56,070 nucleotides of DNA from contig NZ_JAAHHW010000040.1 in NCBI RefSeq assembly GCF_010692325.1, positions 1 to 56,070 of the forward strand. The letters run 5' to 3'. Shown piece by piece: positions 36,251 through 45,897 of this stretch; positions within the stretch are counted from its first letter, which is position 1, and each line of letters starts with the position of its first letter. Origin of the DNA: Moorena sp. SIO3I8 (GTDB lineage Bacteria > Cyanobacteriota > Cyanobacteriia > Cyanobacteriales > Coleofasciculaceae). The translations under genes and the position numbers were made by a program. Below the pieces are notes generated by a model. It was not told where the DNA came from. It saw nothing but the letters and a program-made list of their open reading frames with translations, and searched no databases.

Positions 36251-36375
36251 TCTAGCAATTATAGATGAATTTTGCTAATTTTTTTCCTAATCCCTACTCC
36301 CTAATCCCTACTCCCTAATCCCTAAAAATAAGTACCTCACAGAATTGACAACTACTATATAATTATTCATCCTTG

Positions 36376-37023
36376 ATGATTCGTATTTTACTAGTAGATG
36401 ACCAGAGTCTAATTCGGCGTGGATTAAAAGCCTTGCTGAAGTTAGAAGAAGACTTACAGGTAGTCGGTGAAGCCGAGAATGGACAAACGGCAATTAGTTT
36501 GGTAAAAACTTTACAGCCAGATGTTATACTAATGGATATTCGGATGCCTGTGATGGATGGCGTGGCTGCAACTCGGGAAATTTGTCAGCAATTCCCAGAT
36601 ACAAAGGTATTAGTACTAACTACTTTTGATGATGACCAGTACGTTACCCAAGCCATACAGTGCGGAGCAGCCGGATATTTGCTGAAGGATACCCCTCCCG
36701 AAGAATTAGCCCAGTCAATTCGAGCTGTCCAAAAAGGTTATACTCAGTTAGGCCCTGGTATAGGCAAAAAAGTCGCTACTCAAATGCGAGACCCAACTCC
36801 GAGTCCACCTCCGGGTTGGGAGGAACTAACTCCCAGAGAGCAGGAAATTTTACGACTAATTGCTACCGGTGCTAGCAACCGAGAGATTGCTCAGACGTTG
36901 TATATTTCTGAAAAGACAGTGAAAAACCACGTTACTCATATTTTGAGTCGGTTGAATGTACGCGATCGCACTCAAGCAGCCATTTTAGCAAACTCTATGT
37001 TGGGGTATTTTAGTGATAATTGA
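36376..37023 (+). CDS. NarL/LuxR-family response regulator
   Basis: A 215-residue regulator. The receiver domain has the acidic pocket LVDD near residue 8, phosphorylated Asp in VILMDIRMPVMDG (about D54), the Thr/Ser at LVLTTFDDD and Lys at GYLLKDTPPEEL. The LuxR-type HTH (about 145-205) has LTPREQEILRLIATGASNRE and ISEKTVKNHVTHILSRLNV. It is partner to the kinase at 34870. The ATG at 36376 is preferred to the TTG one codon earlier. Likely targets include the divergent Spy-like gene, by analogy with envelope-stress systems. Confidence 0.92.
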   Translation: MIRILLVDDQSLIRRGLKALLKLEEDLQVVGEAENGQTAISLVKTLQPDVILMDIRMPVMDGVAATREICQQFPDTKVLVLTTFDDDQYVTQAIQCGAAGYLLKDTPPEELAQSIRAVQKGYTQLGPGIGKKVATQMRDPTPSPPPGWEELTPREQEILRLIATGASNREIAQTLYISEKTVKNHVTHILSRLNVRDRTQAAILANSMLGYFSDN

Positions 37024-37272
37024 TTATTGAGCTAGCATTTGTAAGCAGTCAGCCGTCAGCTGTCAGCTGTCAGCTTTATGAATTCCTGACAGCAGACCTA
37101 ACAGAGATTAAACGAATGCTTACCTGTTTTATTCAAAAGCTCGCACCTAAAGTAGCACTTATAAATATCTCATGAACAATCTTGCTGATTTCTGATAACA
37201 TCAAAAATAGGAGATATTTATTATTACTGCTCCCCACTCCCTACTCCCTAATCCCTACTCCCTTTGCTATAT
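37024..37272. repeat. AGCCGTC/AGCTGTC heptamers and CTACTCC heptamers
   Basis: The short gap holds a CAGCCGTCAGCTGTCAGCTG array at about 37050-37075 and a CCCTACTCCCTAATCC array at about 37225-37262 that abuts the start of the next gene. Confidence 0.75.
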
Positions 37273-37470
37273 ATGAGTTCCTATTCTCAATCTGAAACTT
37301 TGATAATTGCCTACTTTTTTGGCGCTCTTCTCGCTATCACCGTTATGGTTTACTTGCTCAGAGGTTTTGGTATTCTTACCTTTATTCCTGGTGGTATCCT
37401 GTGGCTACTGATCTTGTTATCGATTGGTACAGGACTAGTTTACGGGGTTCAGAAAACTCGACGTTATTAG
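37273..37470 (+). CDS. Small two-TM membrane protein
   Basis: A 65-residue protein with two hydrophobic segments (LIIAYFFGALLAITVMVYLL and FIPGGILWLLILLSIGTGLV) joined by a short loop, and a basic C-terminus (VQKTRRY). The ATG at 37273 is preferred over a TTG three codons earlier. It lies 249 bp after the response regulator. Similar short hydrophobic proteins occur in cyanobacteria without known function. Could also be a chance frame, but the hydrophobicity pattern and positive-inside tail support a real gene. Confidence 0.6.
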   Translation: MSSYSQSETLIIAYFFGALLAITVMVYLLRGFGILTFIPGGILWLLILLSIGTGLVYGVQKTRRY

Positions 37471-38167
37471 GGGAATAGGGAGTAGGGAGTAGGGAGTAGG
37501 GAGTAGGGGTAATAAAATTGACTGTAGCTTAGCTATCAGCATTTCGGGTATCAGCGTTTTGAGAGTTTTCCGTGAATACTCATGTACTAGCGACTTTCAG
37601 TTGATATGATCTCACGATAATTACCCTTAATAAAAATTTCCCCATCTCCCCATCTCCCTATCTCCCCACACCTCCCAGCCTCCCTACCCTCCCCGCGCCT
37701 CCTTAATTATGGGTATTCAACCAGACTTGAGATAAGTCTAAATATCGGTAAGGATTGACCCTAGTACGGCACGACGGAAATAAAGATACTGTAAGCATTC
37801 AGCGGTCAGCCGTCAGCCGTCAGCTTTCTGTGGTCAGCCGTCAGCTTATTTTATTCAAAAACTGTTCCCCTAGCGTGGCCAAGAGCTTACCGTGGCCATA
37901 GGCCAAGGCCAAGCGTGTGCGTAGCGCATAACCTGAGAGCTAAGAGCTGATAGCTGAATGCTGATAGCTGAATGCTTACAAGATACTATTGAAAAAAGCG
38001 AAAGGCTTATATAATAAGAATTCTGCTCAGGGCTGATAGTTGAGGGTCCAGGGCCCGTCCGCTGAGGGCTGAAAGTAGAATTTATTGCGAAAATCCTTGA
38101 CTACTAAGTGGTTATAGGGAATAGATTTAGGTTAATCTTGAACAAAAGTGAGGTAAAGACAATCAAC
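37471..38167. repeat. 697-bp gap filled with heptamers and GC-rich palindromes
   Basis: GGGAGTA array at about 37475-37508; CATCTCCC array near 37645-37670; CAGCCGT array at about 37798-37825; two members of the GC-rich palindrome (TAGCGTGGCCAAGAGC and CCGTGGCCATAGGCCAAGGC) at about 37870-37912; GAGAGCTAAGAGCTGATAGC-type heptamers at about 37932-37975. No gene seen before the start of the winged-helix gene. Confidence 0.8.
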
Positions 38168-39019
38168 ATGGAAGCTATTGAACTGGAAGTCAGCCAACTA
38201 AAATTTTTACTGAAGCTACTGAGCAAACCGGATTATCGGGCATTGATTACCGAAGCGAAACCCAATTCTAAAACCTCAGCGGGGGAACGAGATCGAATTT
38301 GTCGGGAGTTATGCGATCGCAATTTGATTGACTCTAATCAAGAAATCACCAAAATTCAGATCACTGATGCAGGCAAGGAACTCCTCAACCAAGATCAGGC
38401 TGAAGTACCAATGAGCACGAAAGAACGCAAAATTATCAAAGCCTGTGAAACAGAACCGACTACTCCCGCCAAAACAAACGTTAAGCCTGCTAAGACCCGC
38501 AAGGAAATCATGGAAGGTTTGATAGAACGGGGTTATATCACAGTAGCAGAAACTAAATTCAAAGATGTCTGGATTACTGAAACCGGTATTGAGTACCTAT
38601 TAAATAATTATAAACCCGTTGGTCGTGGCAATATCAATCTGTCTAAAACCATGTTAGCGGATTACATCGATTTCCTGCGGAAACAGCTGCCAAACTCAAC
38701 CAGTACAATCTCAGAATCAGATGGAAATTCGACTGCCGCTCTAGTCAATCCCCCTAATCATGAAGAAATATTACAAATTATCAAGAATTTAGACCAGGAA
38801 CTGGGTACGGAAAACTATTTGCCACTGTTTCATTTGCGCCAAAAGTTACAACCGCCTTTGTCTCGGGAACAATTAGATAAAGCACTGTATAGCTTGCAAG
38901 CAGAGGATAAAATTGATATGAGTGCTTTGCAAGAAGCTAACATGTATACAGAGGAACAAATTGAAGCTGGTATTCCTCAAAATACCGGGGCTAGGCTATT
39001 TTTCATTATGGTGCAATAA
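38168..39019 (+). CDS. Winged-helix domain protein, first gene of ATPase-nuclease-translocase system
   Basis: The 283-residue product has no named family I recognise, but shows at least two, probably three, winged-helix-like units: FLLKLLSKPDYRALITEA ... ITKIQITDAGKELL, then ERKIIKACE ... RKEIMEGLIERGYI ... DVWITETGIEYLL, and a C-terminal LFHLRQKLQPPLSREQLDKA unit. Each ends in the typical I(K/W)IT(D/E)xGxE(L/Y)L beta-hairpin. Likely a DNA-binding or adaptor subunit. The ATG at 38168 (MEAIELEVSQLKFLL) is preferred over one at 38108. It is 108 bp upstream of the AAA+ gene on the same strand. Confidence 0.7.
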   Translation: MEAIELEVSQLKFLLKLLSKPDYRALITEAKPNSKTSAGERDRICRELCDRNLIDSNQEITKIQITDAGKELLNQDQAEVPMSTKERKIIKACETEPTTPAKTNVKPAKTRKEIMEGLIERGYITVAETKFKDVWITETGIEYLLNNYKPVGRGNINLSKTMLADYIDFLRKQLPNSTSTISESDGNSTAALVNPPNHEEILQIIKNLDQELGTENYLPLFHLRQKLQPPLSREQLDKALYSLQAEDKIDMSALQEANMYTEEQIEAGIPQNTGARLFFIMVQ

Positions 39020-39127
39020 ATTCTGATACTAAAGATAGGATAATTGATAGTATCATACAATAACCTGAGGCTGCCTTTTTGTTAATCCTCTATCCTTGTC
39101 CACTCTATAGAAGATGGAATTAAAGAG

Positions 39128-41143
39128 ATGGCAACGATCCAGGAAATAATTAAACAAGCCCTAAATCCCTTTGACCCCGTGACCTTTGCTACGGGGAATT
39201 TTTGGGAAGATCCAGAAAATTCAGCCCTTAAGGATGTCGAATCGATTCATCAACATGAAATTAATCAGATAACCAGCACCCTCAGTGCGGTGACTCAAGA
39301 CCATCGACCCCGCACTATCTTACTGGCTGGTGATTCGGGTTCGGGGAAAAGTTATCTATTAAAACGGCTCAAAAAGCAGCTCAATCAACAAGCATTCTTT
39401 GCTTATATCGGTCCTTGGGCAAATAGCGATCGCATCTGGCGCTATATCCTTAGGCAAACTGTTGACAGTCTGCTAAAAGTCCCAGAAGGAGAACAAGAGT
39501 CTCAGTTGCTGCTGTGGCTAAAGAGTCTCCCAGCCTTTAAAAAAACCGGTTGGCTGCTGAATGAGCGAAAACGGTTTATTGCTGACCTCAGAGCTAGCTA
39601 TCCAGGGGGAATTCATCGCAGTAAAGAGTTTTTTGGAGTCCTCTATGACCTTACTAATCCAGAACTGTATCACCTGGCTTATCAATGGTTAAGGGGAGAA
39701 GATTTAGATGAAGAAGACCTGAAAACCCTTGGGGTCAGAGGGTCTATAGATAACGAAGACGATGCTCAGAATATCTTAATCAACTTCGGGAGAATTTCGT
39801 CATCCACCAAGCCGATTGTGCTGTGTTTTGACCAATTGGATAATATTCCTCGTTTGCCCGATGGTTCTCTGGATCTACAAGCGCTGTTTAATGTCAACTC
39901 TACCCTTAATACTCGCTTTCCCAATAACTTGTTGATAATTATCAGTATAGTCACTAATACCTGGAGAAGGAATTTAAAAAAACTTCAAGGGGCTGATCTC
40001 GCTAGACTTAGTCCTAAAATTCTGCTCAAAAACATTACCCTAGAGCAAGCGGAATCCCTCTGGGCAAGCATACTCTATCCGTTACATCAGCAAGCTGAAC
40101 CAAAATCCACCTCACCGATTTACCCTTTAACTCGGCAAGACTTAGAACAAGAATTTCCTGGTGGCAAAACCACTCCCCGCCAGACCTTGAAACTAGGAAA
40201 TCAGCTAATTCAAAGGTATAAAACTCAGGGAGTTAACTCAGAGTTATCAACCACTGACTCAACTCCCGAAAATGATACCGCTGGCGAATCAATACCAATA
40301 GAAGAAAAAATCCTAGCCTCATTGAAATTGAAATGGCAGAAGGAATTTAAAAAAACTGACCAGACGACAATTATCCGCATCCAAGATATTGATGAATCGG
40401 AATTGATTGGGATGTTACGAGAGGCATTAGAAGCTCTGGAGGTTAGGGGGATTAAACCAAAATTTTTGTCCAGTAGCAAAACCTTTGCCAGTTATTCCCT
40501 AAGTTACCAGCTGCCATCACCTCAAGGACGGATCGGAGTAGTCTGGGGAGAAACTAGTAATGGTCGCAGTTTCTATCATCTGATGAATGCCTGTGATAAC
40601 GCTATAAAAAGCAATCGCTGCCAAACCTTATACCTAATTCGCCATACAAAAATTAGCATAAAACGTGATACTAAAGGGTACAAGCTCTACAGCCAACTAT
40701 TTAATGGTTATGACCATCATCACCTCAAATTAGACGATATCTCCTCTGTCCATTACTTAGCCACTTATCATACCTTAGTTAATGGGGCTTGTTCCCAAGA
40801 CTTAGTTCTTGCTGATAAAACAATAACACTGGAAGAGTTAAAGGATCTAATCCGAAAATCGGGAATTTTGCAGGATTGTCCTTTACTAAAGGATTTGAAT
40901 ATTTTTTCGATAGAAGAGACTAAAGTACCCCTCAATCCGGTTAAAGAATTTGTGTTAAATGTGCTCAAACAAGACCAATTAATTGGTCTTAAGGTTTTAA
41001 TTGAAACTACTCACCGTCAATTTAATCGGCTCAAAGAAATAGAAATTAAACAACAGATTAAGGAACTTTGTCAGGAAAATGAACTAAAACTTATCCCTGT
41101 GGATGGTTCCCCAGAAACACAATCAGTATATTTGGTACCTTGA
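39128..41143 (+). CDS. ORC/Cdc6-like AAA+ ATPase
   Basis: A 671-residue P-loop ATPase. Walker A is LLAGDSGSGKSYLLKRL (68-76 core), Walker B is IVLCFDQLDNI (D235), and IISIVTNTWRRNL is a sensor-1-like strand. Its N-terminus (NPFDPVTFATGNFWEDP) resembles STAND/ORC-type regulators that load partner proteins on DNA. The C-terminal 270 residues include VVWGETSNGRSFYHLMNACD and a final wHTH-like domain (LIGLKVLIETTHRQFNRLKE). Between the winged-helix gene and the nuclease-translocase gene, it is likely the loader or sensor ATPase of a three-gene machine. Specific role unknown. Confidence 0.78.
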   Translation: MATIQEIIKQALNPFDPVTFATGNFWEDPENSALKDVESIHQHEINQITSTLSAVTQDHRPRTILLAGDSGSGKSYLLKRLKKQLNQQAFFAYIGPWANSDRIWRYILRQTVDSLLKVPEGEQESQLLLWLKSLPAFKKTGWLLNERKRFIADLRASYPGGIHRSKEFFGVLYDLTNPELYHLAYQWLRGEDLDEEDLKTLGVRGSIDNEDDAQNILINFGRISSSTKPIVLCFDQLDNIPRLPDGSLDLQALFNVNSTLNTRFPNNLLIIISIVTNTWRRNLKKLQGADLARLSPKILLKNITLEQAESLWASILYPLHQQAEPKSTSPIYPLTRQDLEQEFPGGKTTPRQTLKLGNQLIQRYKTQGVNSELSTTDSTPENDTAGESIPIEEKILASLKLKWQKEFKKTDQTTIIRIQDIDESELIGMLREALEALEVRGIKPKFLSSSKTFASYSLSYQLPSPQGRIGVVWGETSNGRSFYHLMNACDNAIKSNRCQTLYLIRHTKISIKRDTKGYKLYSQLFNGYDHHHLKLDDISSVHYLATYHTLVNGACSQDLVLADKTITLEELKDLIRKSGILQDCPLLKDLNIFSIEETKVPLNPVKEFVLNVLKQDQLIGLKVLIETTHRQFNRLKEIEIKQQIKELCQENELKLIPVDGSPETQSVYLVP

Positions 41144-41149
41144 GTTTAA

Positions 41150-41465
41150 GCATAAGCGCTACGCGCACGCTACGCGAACAGCAATCAGCATAAGCGCTAC
41201 GCGCACGCTACGCGAACAGCTCTCAGCTATCAGTTATCAGTTATAAGCTATCAGCTATCAGTTATAAGCTATCAGTTATAAGCTATCAGTTATAAGCTAT
41301 CAGCTATCAGCTCTCAGCTATCAGTTATAAGCTATCAGCTATCACAGGCTAGAAGCCTGTTCCACACTACTTGAGGTGCCAAAGGCTGACGGCTGACCGC
41401 TGATGGCTGACCGCTGACTGCTAAGGATTATTATGCCATAAAAAAAATTAAGATAACAAGCGCCA
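41150..41465. repeat. Direct repeat pair and AGTTATAAGCT heptamers
   Basis: CATAAGCGCTACGCGCACGC occurs twice, 41 bp apart, as part of a longer repeat (about 41151 and 41192). About 41215-41345 is a dense array of TATCAGT/TATAAGC/TATCAGC heptamers, and AGGCTGACGGCTGACCGCTG heptamers follow at about 41384-41422. The array splits the ATPase gene from the nuclease gene. Confidence 0.85.
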
Positions 41466-43200
41466 ATGTACCTGAATCAACCAGCCCAGATCCGAGAGTT
41501 AATCCTTAATTTATCAGCCGCCAAAATTCTGTGGTTAGATACAGAAGTGGCTGACTGGAATACCCCTAATCCCAGATTATCTCTGATTCAGGTATTGGCT
41601 GATTCGACAGATATAAATGGTGACAAAGCTTACATCTTAGATGTATTAGACAAACCGGAAGTAGTGCAATACTTTGTCAACCATATTATAGTCAATCCTA
41701 ACATTGAAAAAGTCTTTCACAACGCTAGCTTTGATTTACGCTATCTAGGGGGGAAAGAGCAAGCTAAGAATATCACCTGTACCTATCAAATAGCTAGAAA
41801 GCTGACCAACAAGAAACTACCCAATCCATTACAGGTATCAAACCATAAACTAAAAACCCTAGCGATAGAACTATGCAATTTCGCTAATGTCGATACAGAA
41901 GAGCAAAGCAGTGATTGGGGCAAACGTCCGCTCAGCCAAAAACAGCTAAAGTATGCAAAAATGGACACAGTCTATCTAGCCCATGTCCATCGCCGTTTAC
42001 TAGAAATTAGTGATAAAAATAGCTGGAATCCAGAGCAGATGGTCAAAAGACAATCACGGACGCAAAAATCGGAATCCCCTTGCTTCAGTGTTACCCAAGT
42101 TAGGGTAGCCATTGAATGTCCTCGTTTATTTTATTTGAGTCATCACTTTGGTGGAAAAACCCTATTTATACCACCATCCAACTCACCAGGTATTGGGAAA
42201 GTATTCCATAAGCTATGTCAACAGTGTACTGACAAACTCCAGCAAGATTACCGATTTCAAGCCTTATTTTACCCCACAGCAAGTCAGCTAGACCAAAGCC
42301 AAATTAGCTCTAAGATGCAAGCGCTACTGTATGAGCTAGTGGTTTTCCCCAACATCAATACCAATCCAGAGATAGCCTCGATCCTACTTCAACTCTGGCA
42401 AGCATTAAAATCACTAATTCCCCATTGGACTCAACTTCTAGTTACTAATCGAGGCTATTGTCAGCCAGAGGAAGTAATTAGTAAAACTTTTATTGCTCAA
42501 GAAATAGACCTGAGTTACAACTTCACCTTTCCTGATGGTACCAAGCAACGAGTTAATGGAAAATTCGATAGCTTAATCTTCGACTGTGAGCGCGATCGCT
42601 ATTGTGTTGTAGACTATAAAACCTATCAACCCGTAGATCCATCCGCTAACCTAGCTCAAGTAGCCCTCTATAGTTACATGCTCCACCAAAAAAAAGGAGT
42701 AGCAATAGATGCAGCAGTTTATTGTGTTTTACCGGAATTCCAAAAATACTACTATTCCCGGGAAGAGCTAGAGGATACAGTGCATCAGCTCATTCCCCAT
42801 AAATTACAACAGATGCGCCAATGGCTGAGTTGGAAACCTGCCCAGGTCGAAGAGGAGGGAGATGGGGAAACTATAAAAAACTATTGCACTCCAGCAATGG
42901 GTAAGGGCAACCTGGAGCCACCACCACCGACACAACAGCCTGAGCTATGCAACATTTGTCCCCAACAACAGACCTGTCAAACCTTTTTTGAGGAGGTGAA
43001 AACTGGGCAAAAGCCGGTCAAGGCACCATCCCGCCAAACTCCTGATATTGAGCAAAAGCCGGTCAAGGCAGCATCCCCCAAAATTCCTGATATTGAGCAA
43101 AAGCCGGTCAAGGCACCATCCCGCCAAACTCTTGATGCTGATCAGACCGGGGAAAAATTGGTGAGTACTCTAGAAGACTTTAACAAAAACTCGCGGAATT
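41466..43200 (+). pseudogene. DEDDy exonuclease + Cas4-like PD-(D/E)XK nuclease, 5' part of IS-split gene
   Basis: N-terminal RNase D-like DEDDy exonuclease (about 1-185): D25/E27 in LWLDTEVADW, D90 in HNASFDLRYL and YAKMD (Y163, D167). Then a PD-(D/E)XK nuclease with Cas4/AddB-like Fe-S site (about 205-505): ECPRLFYL (C218), H248, D368 in VNGKFDSL, VVDYKTY (D383, K385), Q398, and CNICPQQQTC (C495, C498, C504). A linker has three KPVKAPSRQTPDIEQ-type repeats. The frame ends at LEDFNKNSRN where a TnpB element begins, and continues after it with an FtsK motor in the same register. The frame itself runs to a stop at 43223 within the element. Both nuclease sites look intact, so the fragment could still be made and active. 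Confidence 0.75.
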
Positions 43201-43344
43201 CCCCAACCTCTACGTTCGCGTAGCGTGGCCTACGGCCAAGGAGGTTGGGGATGGATAGCGAGCCAGGAATTTGAGGCAACACCTTGACATCTTACTGTGA
43301 ACTATACATACTAGTAAGTAAGGTCGATAACAGGGTTGAGTGCA

Positions 43345-44585
43345 ATGAAACAGAAAGCCGTCAAAGTCAGAATCTATCCCACAAAAGAACAAGTAATGAT
43401 ACTAGCTCAGCACTTTGGATGTGCTCGCTGGTGGTGGAATTATGCATTGAATCAGTGTATAGAAACCTACAAAGAAACGGGAAAAGGACTGAAGCAATCT
43501 GCACTCAACTCTATGTTGCCGAAACTCAAAAAAGAAAAAGAGACTGAATGGCTAAAAGAATGCTACTCTCAGGTTTTACAATCTGTGAGCTTGAATCTTA
43601 GTCGTGCCTATCAGAACTTTTTTGTTCGCGAAGCGTGGCCATAGGCCAAGGAAGAGCAAAATACCCTAGATTCAAGTCATATCATCATCGCCAGTCAATC
43701 CAGTATCCCCAAAATGTAAAACAGGTGGGCAATAGCCTAAAGTTCCCAGGAAAATTAGGAGTTGTTAAAGCTGTAATTCATCGACCATTAGAGGGGGAAA
43801 TTAAGACTGTAACAGTAAGCTTTGACCCTTCTGGCAAGTATTACGCTTCTATTCTAGTGGAATACGAATCAACAGAGGTTAAAGTATCTAAAGAAGGGAA
43901 CGTGATTGGCATTGACTTGGGCATCAAGGATTTTGCGATTACCTACGATGGCGAAAAGACTTCTAAATTTGGCAATCCCAAACACTTAGCTAAATACGAA
44001 AAGAAACTAGCTAAGAAACAACGTATCGCAGCCCGGAAAAAGAAGGGCAGCAATGGTCGCAAAAAAGCGCGCAAAATTGTAGCTAAGGTATACGAACGTA
44101 TTGGAAATGTCCGCCAAGACTATCTGCACAAGCTATCTAGAAAGATAGTAGATCAAAATCAAGTGGTAGTAGTCGAAAACTTAAATGTCAAGGGCATGGT
44201 TCGTAACCACAAATTAGCTAAAGCAATATCTGACCTGGGTTGGGGAACTTTTGTAAATTTCCTTTCTTATAAATGCGAAAAAGAAGGTAAAATATTGGTC
44301 GAAATAAACCGGTGGTTTCCCAGCTCTAAAACTTGCTCTAATTGTCATTACCGAATCAAAGAGTTACCACTAGATGTAAGGTCTTGGACTTGCCCAAACT
44401 GTGGCACCCATCATGATAGGGACGGTAATGCAGCTAAGAACATTAGAGCAGAAGGTATCAGAATGCTATCCTCCTCTGGGACGGGGGAGGTCAACGCCAG
44501 TGGAGAAGAAGTAAGGCCAAAACGAGGACGTCCATCCAAGTTGAGGCATTCTTCCGTGAAGCTGGAAGCCCCGACCTGGCCGTAG
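43345..44585 (+). pseudogene. tnpB: tnpB frameshifted by a 26-bp repeat insertion
   Basis: A TnpB of the common cyanobacterial type in two frames. The first part (MKQKAVKVRIYPTKEQVMIL to AYQNFF) ends prematurely at 43644 after VREAWP. The second part resumes in another frame at about 43650 (GRAKYPRFKSYHHRQS) and runs to the stop at 44585. Removing 26 bases (43624-43649) restores NFFGRAKYPRF, which is the normal family sequence. RuvC residues remain (D in IGIDLGIKDFAI, E in VVVENLNVKGM, D in HDRDGNAAKNI) and so does the zinc ribbon (CSNCH...CPNCG). The last codons read into the right-end palindrome. Confidence 0.85.
43624..43649. repeat. 26-bp GC-rich palindromic repeat inserted in tnpB
   Basis: GTTCGCGAAGCGTGGCCATA plus GGCCAA lies exactly at the frameshift. 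Length (26) explains the change of frame. Close relatives are at about 43213-43239 and 44576-44603 within the same element and elsewhere in the window. Confidence 0.85.
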
Positions 44586-44621
44586 GCCACCCTTCGCGAA
44601 CAACGAAGTAGGTCGGGGTAG

Positions 44622-45623
44622 TTCACAATTAGTGTCGATTATGTCAACGCAACAGTTGCTCCAGCATTTGTCCGCATCAAGCTCAAACCCAATCGTGGGG
44701 TAAAAGTCATATCAATACAGAATCGATCCAAGGATTTACAAGTACATTTAGGTCTGGATAATCCTCCCCTGATTACTCCCGAAGCTGGGTATGTGAGTGT
44801 GGATTTACCTCGGAAGGATCAGGATAGAGAAGTAGCTAGATTTGATGACTATATTAGCCTTACGCAAAACTCAAGTAATCCTCCAATGATTGGGATTGGA
44901 GTAAATTTAGATGGGAAATTGGTAGAGGCGGATTTATCTGATCCCAATACCTGTCACTTTTTGGTAGGGGGCACAACCGGAAGTGGCAAGAGCGAATTTT
45001 TGCGATCGCTTCTGCTATCCCTACTCTATCAGCATTCTCCTCAACAGCTCAAAATTGCTCTGGTTGATCCCAAGCGCGTCACTTTCCCAGAGTTTGAGGA
45101 CATGCCATGGTTGCTGTCACCAATCGTTAAAGATAGCGATCGCGCTATCGAACTGATGGAGCAATTAGTTGATGAAATGGAGGAGCGTTACCGGAAATTT
45201 GAACAAGCCAAGTGTGCTCACCTGGATGCTTATAATCAGCAATTGATTAATAAACAAATTTTACCATTACCTCGGATAGTCTGTATCTTTGATGAATATG
45301 CTGACTTCATGGCAGAAAAAGAAATCCGCAACGAGTTAGAATCAAGTATTAAGCGTTTAGGAGCCAAAGCTAGAGCAGCTGGAATTCATTTGATTATTGC
45401 TACTCAACGACCAGAAGCGAAAGTTGTTACTCCGATTATTCGGTCTAATTTACCTGGGCGAATTGCTTTACGCACAGCGTCTGAAGCCGACTCAAGGATT
45501 ATTTTTGGTGGTAGCAACAGTGAAGCAGCTTATTTGTTGGGTAAGGGGGATTTATTATATCAAAAGGGTGGTAAGTTAGAGCGATTGCAGAGTTTGTTTG
45601 CTGAGAGGATTGTATTGCCTTGA
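44622..45623 (+). pseudogene. FtsK/SpoIIIE-type DNA translocase motor, 3' part of IS-split gene
   Basis: The open frame follows a TAG at 44619-44621 at the element's right end. It begins mid-way in an FtsK beta domain (TVAPAFVRIKLKPNRGVKVI, LQVHLGLD), so the true N-terminus is missing. The alpha domain has Walker A GGTTGSGKSEFLRSLLLSLL, Walker B IVCIFDEYADFM, GAKARAAGIHLIIATQRPEA and a final LGKGDLLYQKGG. No gamma (KOPS-reading) domain. The 5' half of the motor region is met at the end of the nuclease frame (GEKLVSTLEDFNKN), in the same register. Internal GTG at 44793 could restart translation of a motor core. Whether the fragment is functional is unknown. Confidence 0.82.
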
Positions 45624-45897
45624 TCAAAGTTTATTCCAATAAAGTTTGACCCTGTGGTGCGTTACGGGGCAGACTATCCCAAAGCTGGCTACGAGGCGAA
45701 AAATCAAGGCAAGCCCGCCCCTAACGCACCCTACGCCACTAACACTGCCATACTTTCAGGCCACAATCAGATTATATTACCATTTTACTTTCATTTGACC
45801 GCGATCCCTTATAAAAAAAATCGATCCGCCTAACGGCGGAAATACAGTATAAAAGCATAAAAGCATAAAAGTGCAAAAGGTCAAAAAGGAAAAAGAG
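45624..45897. other. Intergenic with convergent ends
   Basis: Lies between the FtsK motor end and the end of the FGE-domain gene. It carries the minus-strand hairpin noted separately and ATAAAAGC/ATAAAAGT short repeats at about 45850-45875. Confidence 0.5.
45813..45839 (-). terminator. Intrinsic terminator-like hairpin after FGE-domain gene
   Basis: On the minus strand CCGCC-GTTA-GGCGG (45826-45839) is followed by ATCGA and a run of eight T (45813-45820), about 60 bases past the FGE gene stop. Such a hairpin close to a variable-region-like gene end is also typical downstream of DGR variable repeats. Confidence 0.6.

Larger units (their letters stand above)
43201..44622 (+). mobile_element. 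IS200/IS605-type tnpB element inserted in nuclease-FtsK gene
   Basis: The left end is marked by a CCCCAACCTC...GAGGTTGGGG hairpin at 43201-43250 and the right end by CCCCGACCT...AGGTCGGGG at about 44570-44618. Both hairpin loops contain a copy of the GC-rich dispersed palindrome, and a third copy sits in tnpB. Coding sequence of the host gene stops just before and resumes just after these limits. No tnpA. Exact junctions cannot be fixed without an empty-site relative. Confidence 0.75.

Noticed and set aside
44793-45623. FtsK-like protein as a complete gene starting at GTG 44793
   Set aside because: The frame is open upstream to 44622 and encodes conserved FtsK beta-domain sequence, so this is an internal codon of a truncated gene.
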